Of a DNA stretch of 64,000 nt, positions 22,610 through 33,589 are shown piece by piece. The stretch is from Diploptera punctata (taxonomy: Eukaryota > Arthropoda > Insecta > Blattodea > Blaberidae). The stretch spans positions 248,001-312,000 of the forward strand of contig JASPKZ010005703.1 in the NCBI GenBank assembly GCA_030220185.1, given 5' to 3'. Every line of letters starts with the position of its first letter. The first letter of the stretch is position 1. Below the pieces are notes generated by a model. The model did not search any database. It was not told the origin of the DNA and was given only the letters and a program-made list of their open reading frames with translations. A program made the position numbers and the translations under genes.

Positions 22610-22954
22610 TGAAGACCTCGAAATTATAAAGGAAACAAACAACACCTCACTTCTTAATGAGAACGCACCCCAGTCAAACCCATTATACGAGATCGTCAAA
22701 AACAAGTCAGTTGCTGCTACAAACAGTTGGAGTATACATCACCGTACACAACAACAACAAGTAACGGAAACTCAACCTGCAGAAAATGGAAGGTAACTTC
22801 CGATCTGATCTGATCTGAGTGATGGCAATGACTTGCATCGCCCAGGGTGCTGTTCTGGGGCTAATTTAGTCCCTTGACAGCCAAATTCCCTAGTGGTTAT
22901 CATTTTAGGGTTTACTCGCTTGTTCAAGAAAGCGCTCCAGTTAATTTTATATAC

Positions 22955-23030
22955 GATATATTAACAAAGTTGAGGACGACGGCACCTACCAACAGGTACA
23001 ATTTAATTTTTAACTTTCATCATATGACTT
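22955..23030 (-). repeat. Penelope-associated tail fragment
   Basis: GAGGACGACGGCACC and CAACAGGTAC recur at 25805-25830 next to the GIY-YIG relic. Probably the same element's 3' region. Confidence 0.4.
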
Positions 23031-23069
23031 CACCTCAAACGAAATTTGATATGAATGTCACTAGTATTG

Positions 23070-23133
<64 letters not shown>
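23070..23133. repeat. (ATT)n microsatellite
   Basis: About 20 ATT units. Confidence 0.97.
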
Positions 23134-23134
<1 letters not shown>

Positions 23135-23654
23135 GAAAAATCTTTCAATTATTTCATACTTCCATGATACCATCTCAATATGACGATAACTATCAGTTTT
23201 TTTTTTTTTCAATATGTGTAGAAGTCTCTAGGGGATTCTATTTTTCAGGTTGGCATGACATTTGAACATTTGGGAATCGCTGGTTGAAAAATTGAATCCC
23301 TATCTTACTAAGTAACAAGGTTTTTGTTGTTGCAGAGAAATTTTTGATTTCGCACCTTAATTATGTCATTAGTATCTGTCAACTAAGTTTTTTTTTAAAT
23401 ATGTATAGACGTTTTTAAGAAATATTTTCACAGGTGGACTGGCTTTTTATGTACATGGAGACAAGAAATCCTTTCTATCGCAGGGATAGATAGCATGTCT
23501 ACAGTAGCTGTCTACTGATATCAGAAGATGCTTACGCGATGAAATTCATCTTACCATCGGCTCCCTGTTATAAGCTTGCACTATTCAGTGAATTATACCA
23601 CTGTTCTATATTATATATCATTTACAATGTAGAAAATTAAGTATTACACATAGT

Positions 23655-23903
23655 TACGCCGTAACGTATGGTTCAGGTAGTACGCTACAAACCGGAAGGT
23701 CGAGGGTTCGAGTACCGGTGGGGTCAAGATTTTTAAACTGACCCAAACCTTCTGGTGGCACCGTGACTCTGGAGTCTACTCAGCCTCTAACGGAAATGAG
23801 TATCAAACGCTTGTTCTGGGGGTATAGGCGGTCGTCACGCAGGGCTGACAACCTGCGTGACAAAGTGCCTATGGCATGTAGTGGGTTCACTTTACCTTTA
23901 CAT
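23655..23903 (+). mobile_element. SINE S1, shortened
   Basis: Head ACGCCGTAACGTATGGTTCA is decayed; B-box GGTTCGAGTACC. The body keeps the GCGGTCGTCACGCAGGGCTG block but lacks the segment before the tail (no GTGGGAGCCTTAACC block). Confidence 0.85.
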
Positions 23904-23908
23904 AGTCT

Positions 23909-24060
23909 ATCATCATCATCATCATCATCATCATGGTCGTCGTCGTCGTCGACACTCCAAGGATTAGCAAAAGTCTATTGCCACTTCATAATGAATCAGA
24001 CCAACGTTTTCTAGGTCTTCCGACATCACGTCTTCCTCTTGCTTAATAATTTCTTGCTGA
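23909..24060 (-). mobile_element. LINE-C 3' end
   Basis: On the minus strand GGAAGACCTAGAAAACGTTG encodes GRPRKRW. It then leads to a stop-containing end and a GAC/GAT trinucleotide tail, the usual LINE-C terminus. Confidence 0.7.
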
Positions 24061-24124
24061 CAATGGATATCTCCTTACTTATTCAATTCATGTGATAATC
24101 ATAAAATCTCAAATCACCAAACTA

Positions 24125-24310
24125 AAATGTTAAAAGAGTCAACGCATTTCAATAGCGATGCTATCATTATCAAAACTTAAATGTGTAAACTAAATATCAG
24201 TTAAAATTCTGTCTACGTCACATGACGTGGTTGATAATTTTAAATTACTTGTTGACATCATAGAACTAACGCTCTTTTCTTTTAATTGAAGAAAAGAGGG
24301 CACTGACTGG
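24125..24310 (+). repeat. Repeat G, copy 1
   Basis: Shares TTAAAAGAGTCAAC, TGTGTAAACTAAATATC, CTACGTCACAT, GTTGACATCATAGA and a TTTAATTGAAGAAAAGAG hairpin word with 26685-26930 in reverse. Contains the palindrome-like CGTCACATGACG. Non-coding; probable MITE. Confidence 0.75.
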
Positions 24311-24339
24311 AATAGGGCCCTTGTAATTACAAATTTTAC

Positions 24340-25075
24340 CTTTGTTTTTATTTATATTTATATACAGAATTTTAATGTTTACGCATCTTTCTGTGCCTAA
24401 AGTTTTATTTTTCTTCTCCACTCGTCTCTCTCCATCCAATCCATGTCCTCCAGTCCTCTTGTTCTCATTCCAGTTCTTATTTCCTGCATACACGAGTTTC
24501 GAGGTCTTCCTCTCCTCCTTCTTCCAGATGGGCACCATTCCAATGTTTTCCTGGGTAATCTTTCTTCTTGCATTCGTCGTATGTGCCCATACCAATTTAA
24601 TTGCTTATACCATATATAATCTTCTATTGAATAACCAATATTCATTGTTTCTCTTATGACAGTATTTCTTATTTTGTCTAATTTTGAACATCTTGCTGCT
24701 CTTCTCAAGAAATCCATTTCCATCAACATAAGTTTTTGTTGAATTTCCAAACTTCAGCTCCATATGCGACAGTACTTCTCACTATTGAATTATATATATG
24801 TAACTTATTTTTCCTGGTTATATGTCTGTTCCATAAGACTCCATTCATCATTGCTGTTATTGCTTTACCTTTATTTATTCTGTTCTTAATATACATTTCT
24901 TGTTTATCCCCTTTATCTAATTTTACTCCCAGATAGTCAAATTCTTCACATCCTCTAATATACCCCTTTTCATTTTCTAATATCAAATCTTCGGTTTCGG
25001 CTCCACATCCCATATAAAATGTTTATTCTAAATTTATTTTCAAACCCCAGTTATCGTATTCGTCCAATTTGTTTT
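24340..25075 (-). mobile_element. LINE-B C-terminal half
   Basis: Two overlapping minus frames, 24723-25013 and 24397-24750, together give the end of the RT ORF. The first has CEEFDYLGVKLDKGD, IYNSIVRSTVAYGAEVWKF. The second has MEMDFLRRAARCSKLDKIRN, QLNWYGHIRRMQEERLPRKT, GRRRRGRPRN and a DWMERDEWRRKIKL end. A single frameshift near 24740 separates them. The RT catalytic core is upstream and missing. Confidence 0.9.
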
Positions 25076-25130
25076 TATACTTTTAATAAATACTCCCTAT
25101 CAGATCAACCCACTATACAATATATTCATA

Positions 25131-25720
25131 AGTAATGCCACGAGTGATTTCCAATTTATCTAGAGAATTTGGAAATCAAGAGTGGCATTTGTTAGGACTA
25201 TTTAACGAATAAAATTAAGCTGTTTACTCACAAATCATTGTTTAACTATAGTTATTTTAAAATATTTATATATTTAATGTAAACGGTGATGTTTGAAAAC
25301 AAATCAGAAATGTGAGGTTATGTTCATTCACTGCTGCTTGATCATATTATTTATTGCCAAATAAGCTCGCAATATTGTAAGAGTGCACCCAAGTGGAGAA
25401 ATAATGAAACACATCAAACTATATATCATTATCAACATTATGGGTTATTCATTTATTTTTTTAGTAAACAACTCAGTAAAATCAAGGAATATTTTCATTA
25501 TTTGCTATATTCAATGTATTTGTTGGAGAAAAATAATGCTTTGACCTGTTCAGAACATTAAAAAAGGAGGAGCTTTCTTTATCACAAAGGCAGGAGCTGA
25601 TAAAGAGAAATCGATAAAGAGCGAGGTGAAACACGACTGTCATTGGTTGTAAAACAAGATTCATTGAAACGTGATTGGTCATTGACTAGCATTTGTGGCA
25701 TGAGTTAAATAGTCGTTAAA
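25131..25720 (+). repeat. Repeat H, copy 2
   Basis: Inverted relative to 6132-6762 and similar over its whole length by eye. Here the inverted pair near the end (25134-25158 and 25165-25190) is separated by only a few bases, against about 45 in copy 1. Confidence 0.8.
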
Positions 25721-25789
25721 AACAACCAGTACTCAATGAACAGCTTTGAAAATGGAACCGGTTCCGAAAGACCTAGCTGAATATATATA

Positions 25790-26070
25790 TATATATATAA
25801 TTTGCTGAGGACGACTGCCACAACAGGTACACATTTTATTGTTTTACATACTTCGGTTTTATAAATATCTAAACTCTCAAGAACTTAAAATTAATGACCG
25901 AACTAACCAGCCTGAGGTTACTTTTTATCAATAACGTGAACATAATTAGAAATATGTTCAACAACCCCAGATTTGTTAATTCTATTTAATCGAAAATGTG
26001 CAATATACTTTTTTAATCTGGTTAAAATAGATCTTGTTTGTCCAACATATTTCTTATCACAGTTCATACA
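25790..26070 (-). mobile_element. Penelope-like GIY-YIG endonuclease relic
   Basis: The minus-strand frame (about 26068 down to 25918) reads CMNCDKKYVGQTRSILTRLK, then HFRLNRINKSGVVEHI and a stop. The spacing C-x2-C, then KYVGQT, an arginine seven residues later, and a later histidine-rich block with EHI match the GIY-YIG domain at the C-terminus of Penelope-like retroelements. The RT part is absent. Followed by a tail with GAGGACGACTGCC and TA repeats. Confidence 0.72.
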
Positions 26071-26077
26071 CCCTTAC

Positions 26078-26597
26078 TTACTTACTTACTCACTGGCACT
26101 ATCGAACCCGTAGGTTCATGGCCGCGCGGACATAAGCTCTCCATATATCCCTATCCTGAGATAATGCTTTCCAATCATTCCCTGTATAATCTACTTCCCT
26201 CAAATCATAGTTAATGTTATTCTCCCACCTCATTCTTTATCTACCAACTGGGCGTATTCCTTCTGGCTTTCCTACAAGAAGCTTCCATGCAAGTCTTTCA
26301 TTCCCCATACGTGCAACATGTCCTGCCCATCGCAATCTATGAGACTTAACTGTTCTCATTATATCTGGCTTCCTATAAAGACCATGTAGTTCATTGTTTA
26401 GTAGTCTTCCATTCACCTGTTTGTTCATCTCTCTTTGGTCCAAAATTTTTCCTAAGTACTTTATTCTCAAATACTTGTAATCTCCTTTCCTCCCTTAAAG
26501 TAAGAGTCCATGTTTCGCACCCATATAATATAACTGGTAGAATAATAGTTTTATATATTTTCAGTGTAACGTTTTTTGAAAGGAGTTGGGGTCCTTA
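26078..26597 (-). mobile_element. LINE-A 3' fragment
   Basis: Begins at its 3' end with four CTTA units, then CACTGGCACTATCGAACCCG. The minus frame 26237-26470 (77 codons) includes MRIKYLGKILDQREMNKQV, ELHGLYRKPDI, RLRWAGHVARMGNERLAWK. Among the least decayed copies. Confidence 0.93.
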
Positions 26598-26684
26598 TAC
26601 CCGGTCTCATAAATATCCAATTTTAAAAAAAATGAATTTTAAGGTTTTCCGAGAGTGCTATTTAACGAAGGACCGGTAGTATAA

Positions 26685-26930
26685 ACTAATCACTGCCCAA
26701 TCCTTTGAATATCTTGCTCTTTTCTTTAATTAAAAGAGAAGAAGTTAGGTCTATGATGTCAACGAGTCATTTAAAATTACCAGTCACGTTATGTGACGTA
26801 GTCAAAATTTCAACCGATATTTAGTTTACACATTCTAGCCTGTTTTTCTTTAGTCAATAATTAAGTGTTGATAATGTAGTTGTCGTCGTCGTTGATACTA
26901 GTTGACTCTTTTAACTTTTTAATTTAGGTT
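26685..26930 (-). repeat. Repeat G, copy 2
   Basis: Reverse-orientation partner of 24125-24310, with a longer middle section that includes a GTCGTCGTCGTT run. Confidence 0.75.
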
Positions 26931-27304
26931 TTTATTGAATATGTGTAATAGAATTTTATCACCAAGAAGATCCTATTTATTAATATAGTAAATGAAGGAA
27001 GTTTAGATGGTAACTCAATCAGGGGGTTCGAACTTCCTTTCCAGGCGGGCAAAGTCCTTTTAAAATTAACACTGAAGAATATTCAATTTTCATATAAAAT
27101 TCCACTTTTATAAGATTCATCTGATAAACGAAAACGAACCCAATACACGTAACCCCCTCTACCAGATCTTCAGTGAAACACCAGTTTTGAATCCTGCCGA
27201 TGAAGGTACAAGTCCCGTAAGCGCTACAGTTAAATAACTAATTAAGTTGAGGAGACGGAGTTTTCAGGTGAATATTCATAATTTTATATTTAATATAAAA
27301 TTCA
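26931..27304. other. Unannotated sequence
   Basis: 27020-27230 has SINE-like words (GGGTTCGAAC, AAGTCCCGTAAGCGC) but no family that I can align. Confidence 0.35.
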
Positions 27305-27560
27305 CAAGCTAACACCCGGCGTGTGCTGTTACGCCTAAATAACTGAAATGTTAAGGGTTAATTAAATTATATGTTTATACAAAAAAAAAACATGGTGTTC
27401 ATAGTCATTCTTTAGATTTCTAATGGTCGAATTTCGCTGATTTTTGCATAATACCTATTATTTTAATAGTATATATTAAGTTTCGTTGTGAAACATCGAA
27501 AATTACGACCGCTAGAGGGATTTTAAAATTTTATTTTGAGGTTTTAGAACACAATAGCAT
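27305..27560 (-). mobile_element. Helitron 3' portion
   Basis: Minus strand ends TTTAGGCGTAACAGCACACG then CCGGGTGTTAGCTTG. This is the hairpin and terminus of the Helitron type seen at 39423-40386, with CTTG in place of CTRR. The sequence to its right is probably its body but differs from the complete element. Confidence 0.6.
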
Positions 27561-27574
27561 AAAACTCTCTCCAT

Positions 27575-27578
27575 GAAA

Positions 27579-27621
<43 letters not shown>
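27575..27621. repeat. (CA)n/(TA)n microsatellite
   Basis: CA run passing into TA, next to SINE S1. Confidence 0.95.
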
Positions 27622-27623
<2 letters not shown>

Positions 27624-27925
27624 AGGTAAAGTGATCCCACTACAGGCCTCAGGAGGCCCTTGGGATAGTAGGAGGTTAAGACTCCCACTTTTTCTGGACA
27701 ATCGGCACTTGATATCAGCCGGGTTGTTAGCCTTGTGTGACTGCCGCCTTTACCCCCAGAACAAGCGTCTGGTACTCATTTCCGTTAGAGGCTGAGCCGA
27801 CCCCAGGGCCATAGTGCCGCCAGAACGTTTGGGTTAGTTTAAAAATCCTGACCCCACCGGGAATCGAACTCCCGACCTTCCGGCTTGTAACATAGTGCCT
27901 TAAGCACCACGGTACGGCGTTCCCC
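27622..27925 (-). mobile_element. SINE S1
   Basis: Full-length minus copy with the GTACCGTGGTGCTTAAGGC-like head and GGTTCGATTCC-like B-box region. Bounded on both sides by TA runs, which hides any target duplication. Confidence 0.92.
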
Positions 27926-27926
27926 T

Positions 27927-27977
<51 letters not shown>

Positions 27978-27986
27978 GTGTGTGTG
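27926..27986. repeat. (TA)n/(TATG)n/(TG)n microsatellite
   Basis: Compound repeat between S1 and S3. Confidence 0.95.
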
Positions 27987-28014
27987 TTTAATAATAAAAG
28001 GCATTAATTCCGTC

Positions 28015-28320
28015 AAAATGGAGTTTTTGTCTAATGCCACCAGATTGTCTTTTATGAAATGTCTGGCTTTCTCCCTAGCATTGGCGGAATTATGATCCAT
28101 TTCTTAAGTTGTGGCACCTGGAAGGCGAAGTTATGTTACCCTCATGGTATGATGGGTGATAAATGATAATGAAGTGCCTGGGAATCCTTAACCTAAATTC
28201 TATACCGTAGGCAACCACAGGAATAATTTCCTTTAAGGAAAAAATCCTATGGTATGACCTAAATCGAACCCGGGATATAATGAACTGTTGTTACAAGCGC
28301 TGACCACTAGCCCATGAATT
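28015..28320 (-). mobile_element. SINE S3
   Basis: Minus strand: head GGGCTAGTGGTCAGCGCTTG, B-box CCCGGGTTCGATT, then a body. The end block with GGTGCCACAACTTAAGAAAT is shared with 57045-57335. Its 3' module (ATGATGGGTGATAA...) also resembles the tail of S2b at 60515. Confidence 0.8.
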
Positions 28321-29110
28321 TTGAGAGCGAAATAAGAAGAGTAGCTACATGTTTTCTATACTGTAGGCCTATGTTTAACATTTTGTTGAAATGAGGTATA
28401 ATTTTGAAATTATGATTAGAGAATAAAATATGAAAGAGTATATACACTAATGAAACGATGAAATGGGTTCTGATAATGAAATAACCCGATATTTGCCTTG
28501 ACGACCGAGAAAACCTCGGAAATTTTCTCAAACAGATTGACTGCTACTGGGATCTGAACTTGGAACCTTCCGAATGGGATTTGAAACTGTATCGCTTGAG
28601 CCAACTCACTCCTTGAATAACATATTAGGACTAATGTTAGTTCGATTGAACAAATGAATATCAGAGAACTCTCATTTGAATCGCAAACTAATGAAATATC
28701 GCATATCTCGGCTCCAAGGCTACTCAAAGAATAAAAAAAGTGCAGTTTTGTTGAGAGCACCTTATCTGATGAGAAAGTTACAATGGCAGCCAAGTCCACA
28801 ACCATCATCAATTAGACTAGACGCTGGCGCTTTATAAATGCCCTCATCTTTCTCACTTATGAATGTTTAAACGCAGTAAAACAGAGATTCTGACAGCCGA
28901 GAGTTCTGATTATAACAAACACTTCCGTACAGAACTACATCTCTATCACCTACCATTTACATCTTAAACATTATTTATATAGCGTGTAAAACTTCACACA
29001 GTGTTGCCAGATGGCTCACGCGTTATGGCTCATTTTATACTGTAGATCCATTTTGCATTCTCTTTTGTCATTTTATTTTTACGTAAAATATACCAATAGT
29101 CTTACGCCTC
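28321..29110. other. Unannotated; SINE-like trace near 28510-28610
   Basis: CTGAACTTGGAACCTTCCGA followed by TATCGCTTGAGCCAACTCAC looks like a decayed minus-strand tRNA-like head. A 131-residue minus frame crosses it and is probably chance. Confidence 0.4.
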
Positions 29111-29114
29111 ATTC

Positions 29115-29348
<234 letters not shown>

Positions 29349-29349
29349 G

Positions 29350-29678
29350 GTAAACTCGGCTGAATCGGGACACAGCTGAGCACAGGGTGAGAGCGACACT
29401 TTTAAATTTTGTTCTCTCCACTAAAATCTAAGACTTCCAGCGAAAGTGCTGGTATCTGCCGACTAACCTCTGTACACCATGTATCAAAACAATTATTTGT
29501 AGTCATATATATAGAAATAAATCTGATTCTAAGATAGTTTATACAGAAAATTTTGTTACAAAATTATGTTTAAAATGTCTGACAAACATTTTACCGAAAT
29601 AAGTCGTTTGAAACTGCCCTGATTCACCCAAAAGGACTGTCCCTATTCATCCTAACAAATTAAGATGAAGGTACTGGA

Positions 29679-29735
<57 letters not shown>

Positions 29736-30279
29736 GAAAGATTCGCCCTAATGGGCATTGATTGTTCTTTAGTCTTTGCAGTAGTCATTCAGCGATTTCG
29801 TGTTTCTTGGGCATTTCGGTGTATGATATCGGTCGCACTGTCCGCCACACAATTCACACACGCACTTCTCACTAGGTTCGTGATATTTCTTGATTCTGCA
29901 CACTTTATGATGAAAGCCGTGTATCGCATATCGTGTACTGGAATATAAATGTCAATAATTCCTCGTGCATTCGATAGATGAGACTATAAATGGTACAAAA
30001 TATTGATGAAAGATTATATTCAATCGTGAAGTACAAAACATGTATGTCTTACCGATAATGGAACCGATATTACAGATTTTCCTATTTTTGTCCCGATTCA
30101 TCATAACCTTGTTGATGGATCAAAGACTGAGAATAGATTTGTTATCATTTTCAGTTTATTATTTTAATACTTACTCTTTTTTTTTGTAAAGGGGGGAAGG
30201 TAGGGATGAATAATAATTTATAAATGAAAAGATAATTAATATAATAATGAAAAATATAAATAGAGTATCCGAGTTTACC
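29350..30279. other. Unannotated; (AAT)n at 29682-29735
   Basis: Besides the microsatellite, no element was recognised. GAATCGGGACA and CTGATTCACCC-type words recur here but no coding signal was found. Confidence 0.4.
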
Positions 30280-30280
30280 C

Positions 30281-30345
<65 letters not shown>
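30280..30345. repeat. (AAT)n microsatellite
   Basis: About 21 AAT units. Confidence 0.97.
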
Positions 30346-30347
<2 letters not shown>

Positions 30348-30384
30348 GGCTTAGAACCTTCGAACTTCTTTCGTCCTCTCAGGG

Positions 30385-30515
30385 AAATTGATCCAGTCAT
30401 CTTATCATAGGAATTCTACCATGCTCGCCTCTGATTCTTAGATTTGCAAGTTCAAACCCTGTCGAGTCGATGGATATTTAAAGAACGACAAAATCCTGTA
30501 CAAAATAATACCAGT
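30385..30515 (+). mobile_element. SINE S7 fragment
   Basis: AGTTCAAACCCTGTCGAGTC and the GATGGATATTTAAAGAACGA block; ends in AAT repeats like the other copy. The head region is decayed. Confidence 0.6.
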
Positions 30516-30559
30516 AATAATAATAATAATATTAATAATAATATTATTATTAAACAATG

Positions 30560-30905
30560 GCGGTGCCGCTACTTTTATACTGTAGTGAGTCCTGTATAAC
30601 AAATACGGTAAAAGGAGTTCGAGTAGAGTACAAAGTGCAGAAATGACTTTTCTAAGAAGGACCAAAGGATGCACAAAGTTGGATCACATAAGAAATGAAG
30701 AAATAAGAAGTGAATTAGATATATATTCAATAAATGATAGAATTCAACAACACCGCGTTGGGAAGAGCATGTTCAGAGAATGGAGGAAACAAGATTGCCC
30801 AAGATAGCATATCATTATAAAACAAAGGGATTAAGGGATGTATGAAGACCTGGGACGAGATAGATGGAATCATTGTCAATTCGAAACAGGCGAATCGCCT
30901 AAACC
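30560..30905 (+). mobile_element. LINE-C 3' fragment
   Basis: Broken plus frames give MTFLRRTKGCTKLDHIRNEE, then a WEEHVQRMEE-like block and LPKIAYHY. Frameshifts are frequent. Confidence 0.8.
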
Positions 30906-30939
30906 TTGAACCGAAGATTATTATTATTATTTTTATTAT

Positions 30940-31078
30940 AGAATGAGGTGGCAGAATAACATTAACTATGATTTGAGGGAAGTAGATTATACAGGGAATG
31001 ATTGGAAAGGATTAGCTCAGGATAGGGATGTATGGAGAACTTATGTCCGCGCGGCCATGAACCTACGGGTTCGATAGT
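30940..31078 (+). mobile_element. LINE-A 3' end with expanded tail
   Basis: Starts at AGAATGAGGTGGCAGAATAA and runs to TTCGATAGTGCCAGTGAGT. Only the last 140 bp are present. This is the source of the adjacent long repeat. Confidence 0.92.
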
Positions 31079-31097
31079 GCCAGTGAGTGAGTGAGTG

Positions 31098-31172
<75 letters not shown>
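31079..31172. repeat. (GAGT)n then (TAAG)n tail expansion
   Basis: About four GAGT units followed by about 18 TAAG units. The 2-4 unit tail seen in other LINE-A copies has expanded here. Confidence 0.97.
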
Positions 31173-31173
<1 letters not shown>

Positions 31174-31179
31174 TTATTA

Positions 31180-31246
<67 letters not shown>
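31173..31246. repeat. (ATT)n microsatellite
   Basis: Follows the TAAG run directly. Confidence 0.97.
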
Positions 31247-31247
<1 letters not shown>

Positions 31248-31465
31248 CTACATAACTCATTCTTCGCCGTGTGGACATTAAGACACTCCCTAGTGGGAGG
31301 GATATTTTAACAAGCTAATTTCGCTTATTTGCCTATATATGTCAACAAGTTAGTGATAAGGGTCGGCATATCGCCTCAGTGAGACACCTAGTGGGCAACT
31401 AAATATTACTTGCATAGGTAAAGGTCACCACAAGCCTGAATAAAGTGGTCTGTGTGCAAATACTA
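31247..31465. other. Unannotated sequence
   Basis: No element recognised. ACTACTACTACG precedes the Tigger copy. Confidence 0.4.
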
Positions 31466-32041
31466 CTACTACGATTTTATATGTAAAATCGTCCTGTATA
31501 AGCCGGAAACCTTCATAACGCGGAAACGGAATGGCTTTTAAAGTACCAATAGTTAATTTTTACCTCAATAAGACGGAAAATTATTCTTAAGCACGTTCTA
31601 ATTACAGTATTAATGACCACACGTGAAAATTCTGCATATGACGCTACTGCATTATATCGTTTTACCTTCTTGTGTTGACATTATTTTGCTGGAATACCCT
31701 TGCTTATGTGTGACAGCGGGGAATCCCTCACTTTTCCTTGCCTGCTTATGTAACCTGCGAGGGAGTTGGGAAACTCTTCAGTCCTCCTGTAGTTAAGTTC
31801 CTTCTCGTTTTTGTGTAATAAAGTTGTTTTGTATTGCCGTGCAAACTGAGCTGTGTTACATACACTATTTTGTCTGTATTTCAGTTCAATACGTTATGTC
31901 TTTAAAGCGTGCATGTAAAACCCTTACAGTGCGTGAGAAAATTCAAGCTTGTAATTTGGGAATCCTTTATAAGAAGGAAAACTGCCAAGATGAAAATATA
32001 TTTAAGGAACCGTCATGTTCTTTCATAGACAGGTTTTACTC
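31466..32041 (+). mobile_element. pogo/Tigger-type element, left end lost
   Basis: Collinear with 9030-9602, including the frame MSLKRACKTLTVREKIQACN and the right end GACAGGTTTTACT. The left inverted terminus is missing and the right-hand TA is replaced by CTAATAATAA. The same internal deletion as in copy 1 shows that a deleted form was mobilised. Confidence 0.85.
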
Positions 32042-32148
<107 letters not shown>

Positions 32149-32234
32149 CGGAATAGATTATATTGGTAAAGATGGGTTTGGAATTTAAAACCCTAACACT
32201 TCAACTGTATTTTTGGTTAATTGCAATACCCATG

Positions 32235-32527
32235 GGGTACCCCGTACCGCAGTCGTTAAGGCAGTGGAACGTCGGGGGTTCAAGTCCCGGTAGGGTCAGG
32301 ATTATTAAACTGACCCAAACCTTCTGGTGGCACCATGCCCCTGAGGTCGACTCAGCCCCTAATGGAAATGAGTACCAGACGCTTGTTCTGGAGGTTAAGT
32401 CAGCCGTCGCACTGGGCTGACAAACCGGCTGACATCAAGTGCCGATTGTGTAGAAAAAGCGGGAGACTTAACCTCCTACTACCCCAAGGGTCTCCTATGA
32501 TCTGTAGTGGGATCACTTTACCTTTTT
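32235..32527 (+). mobile_element. SINE S1
   Basis: Head CCCGTACCGCAGTCGTTAAG lacks part of the region before the B-box (GGTTCAAGTCC). Body complete. Confidence 0.9.
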
Positions 32528-32553
32528 TTTTGTATTACCCATATCTATTTTAT

Positions 32554-32857
32554 AGGGGGCACGCCGTAGCGTATTGGTTAAGGCACTGAGCTACAAGCCG
32601 GAAGGTCGAGGGTTCAAGTCCCGGTGGGGTCAGGATTTTTAAACTGACCCAAACCTTCTGGCGGCACTATGGCCCTGGGGTCGACTCAGCCTTTAACGGA
32701 AATGAGTACCAGACGCTTGTTCTGGGGTAAAGGCGGCCGTCACGCAGGGCTGACAACCCGGCTGACATGAAGTGCCGATTGTCTAGAAATAGTGGGAGCC
32801 TTAACCTCCCACTACCCCAAGGGTCTCCTGAGGCCTGTAGTGGGAATACTTTACTTT
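32554..32857 (+). mobile_element. SINE S1 with 13-bp target duplication
   Basis: ATATCTATTTTAT at 32541-32553 is repeated at 32858-32870. Between lies a 304-bp S1 beginning GGGGGCACGCCGTAGCG and ending TACTTTACTTT. It inserted about 15 bp downstream of the preceding S1. This copy defines the true S1 ends. Confidence 0.95.
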
Positions 32858-32870
32858 ATATCTATTTTAT

Positions 32871-33134
32871 GAAAATAATGAGATTGAGTCTAATTTACGG
32901 CTTATGGTGTTCCTGGTTTCAGATACATCAAGCATTCACACACACATGACTCATACTGTCATTTATTTGGGCTAGGCCCAAGAATTCCAAGAGGGTCTAA
33001 ACCCTTCCTTGGTTCTCTTTTGCCCTAAATTAAACTCACAGACTCTAAGTTATGAGGAAATACATAAGTGTGTTCCCAATATATCTTCATAATATTTTAA
33101 ACACCTGTGGTTTGTTAAAGTGGACTTTTTTTTT
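32871..33134. other. Unannotated sequence
   Basis: Nothing recognised. Confidence 0.4.
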
Positions 33135-33368
33135 GCCTAACATGAGATGATGTGTAAGGTGATATGAAATGAATGAATGGCGAAGAAAGGCGATGGGGAG
33201 GGAAGAGGAATGGAGAGTGTTGGTGGGATGAAATTCAGAAAACGGGAGAACCACTAGAAACCCCGAAAAACCTCGGTGCTGTCCACCACCCTGGCACCGT
33301 CAAGACTCGAACCTAGATCGCAGTGGGGGCAGTCGCGCACGCTAGCCACACGTCCACCGATACGGCTA
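33135..33368 (-). mobile_element. SINE S8
   Basis: Minus strand: GTATCGGTGGACGTGTGGCT (A-box region), GGTTCGAGTCTTGACGG (B-box), then a CACCGAGGTTTTTCGGGGTT block reminiscent of S2. Single copy in this window. Confidence 0.65.
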
Positions 33369-33589
33369 AATCAGCTGAAAGGCTTGGGGCTTTCCACCTG
33401 TTTCGTCATCTCAGGGAAATTGGTCTGTTCATAAGTCTTCCTATCTTTCTCTTCCCTTTAGATGCATATTCTAGGCTTTTCTTGAGGATTCAGTAATGTC
33501 ATCCCCAATGCAGTATCACAGTATTTCTCTTGCTATCCTTTTATTATGAGAGGTGCATTATTTTACCGCAAATTGACATTTATTAACAA

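Noticed and set aside
22478..22705. Poly-asparagine, poly-isoleucine and poly-tyrosine frames here and at 23030, 29068, 32041
   Set aside because: Direct translations of ATT/AAT microsatellites.
24266..24595. 109-codon minus frame (MVWAHTTNARRK...)
   Set aside because: Wrong frame across the LINE-B C-terminus. The genuine frame is 24397-24750.
28416..28811. 131-codon minus-strand frame
   Set aside because: Part of it runs through a SINE-like trace and the rest has no motif.
31079..31172. Telomere-like repeat
   Set aside because: The unit is TAAG, not the insect TTAGG, and it continues from a LINE-A 3' tail.
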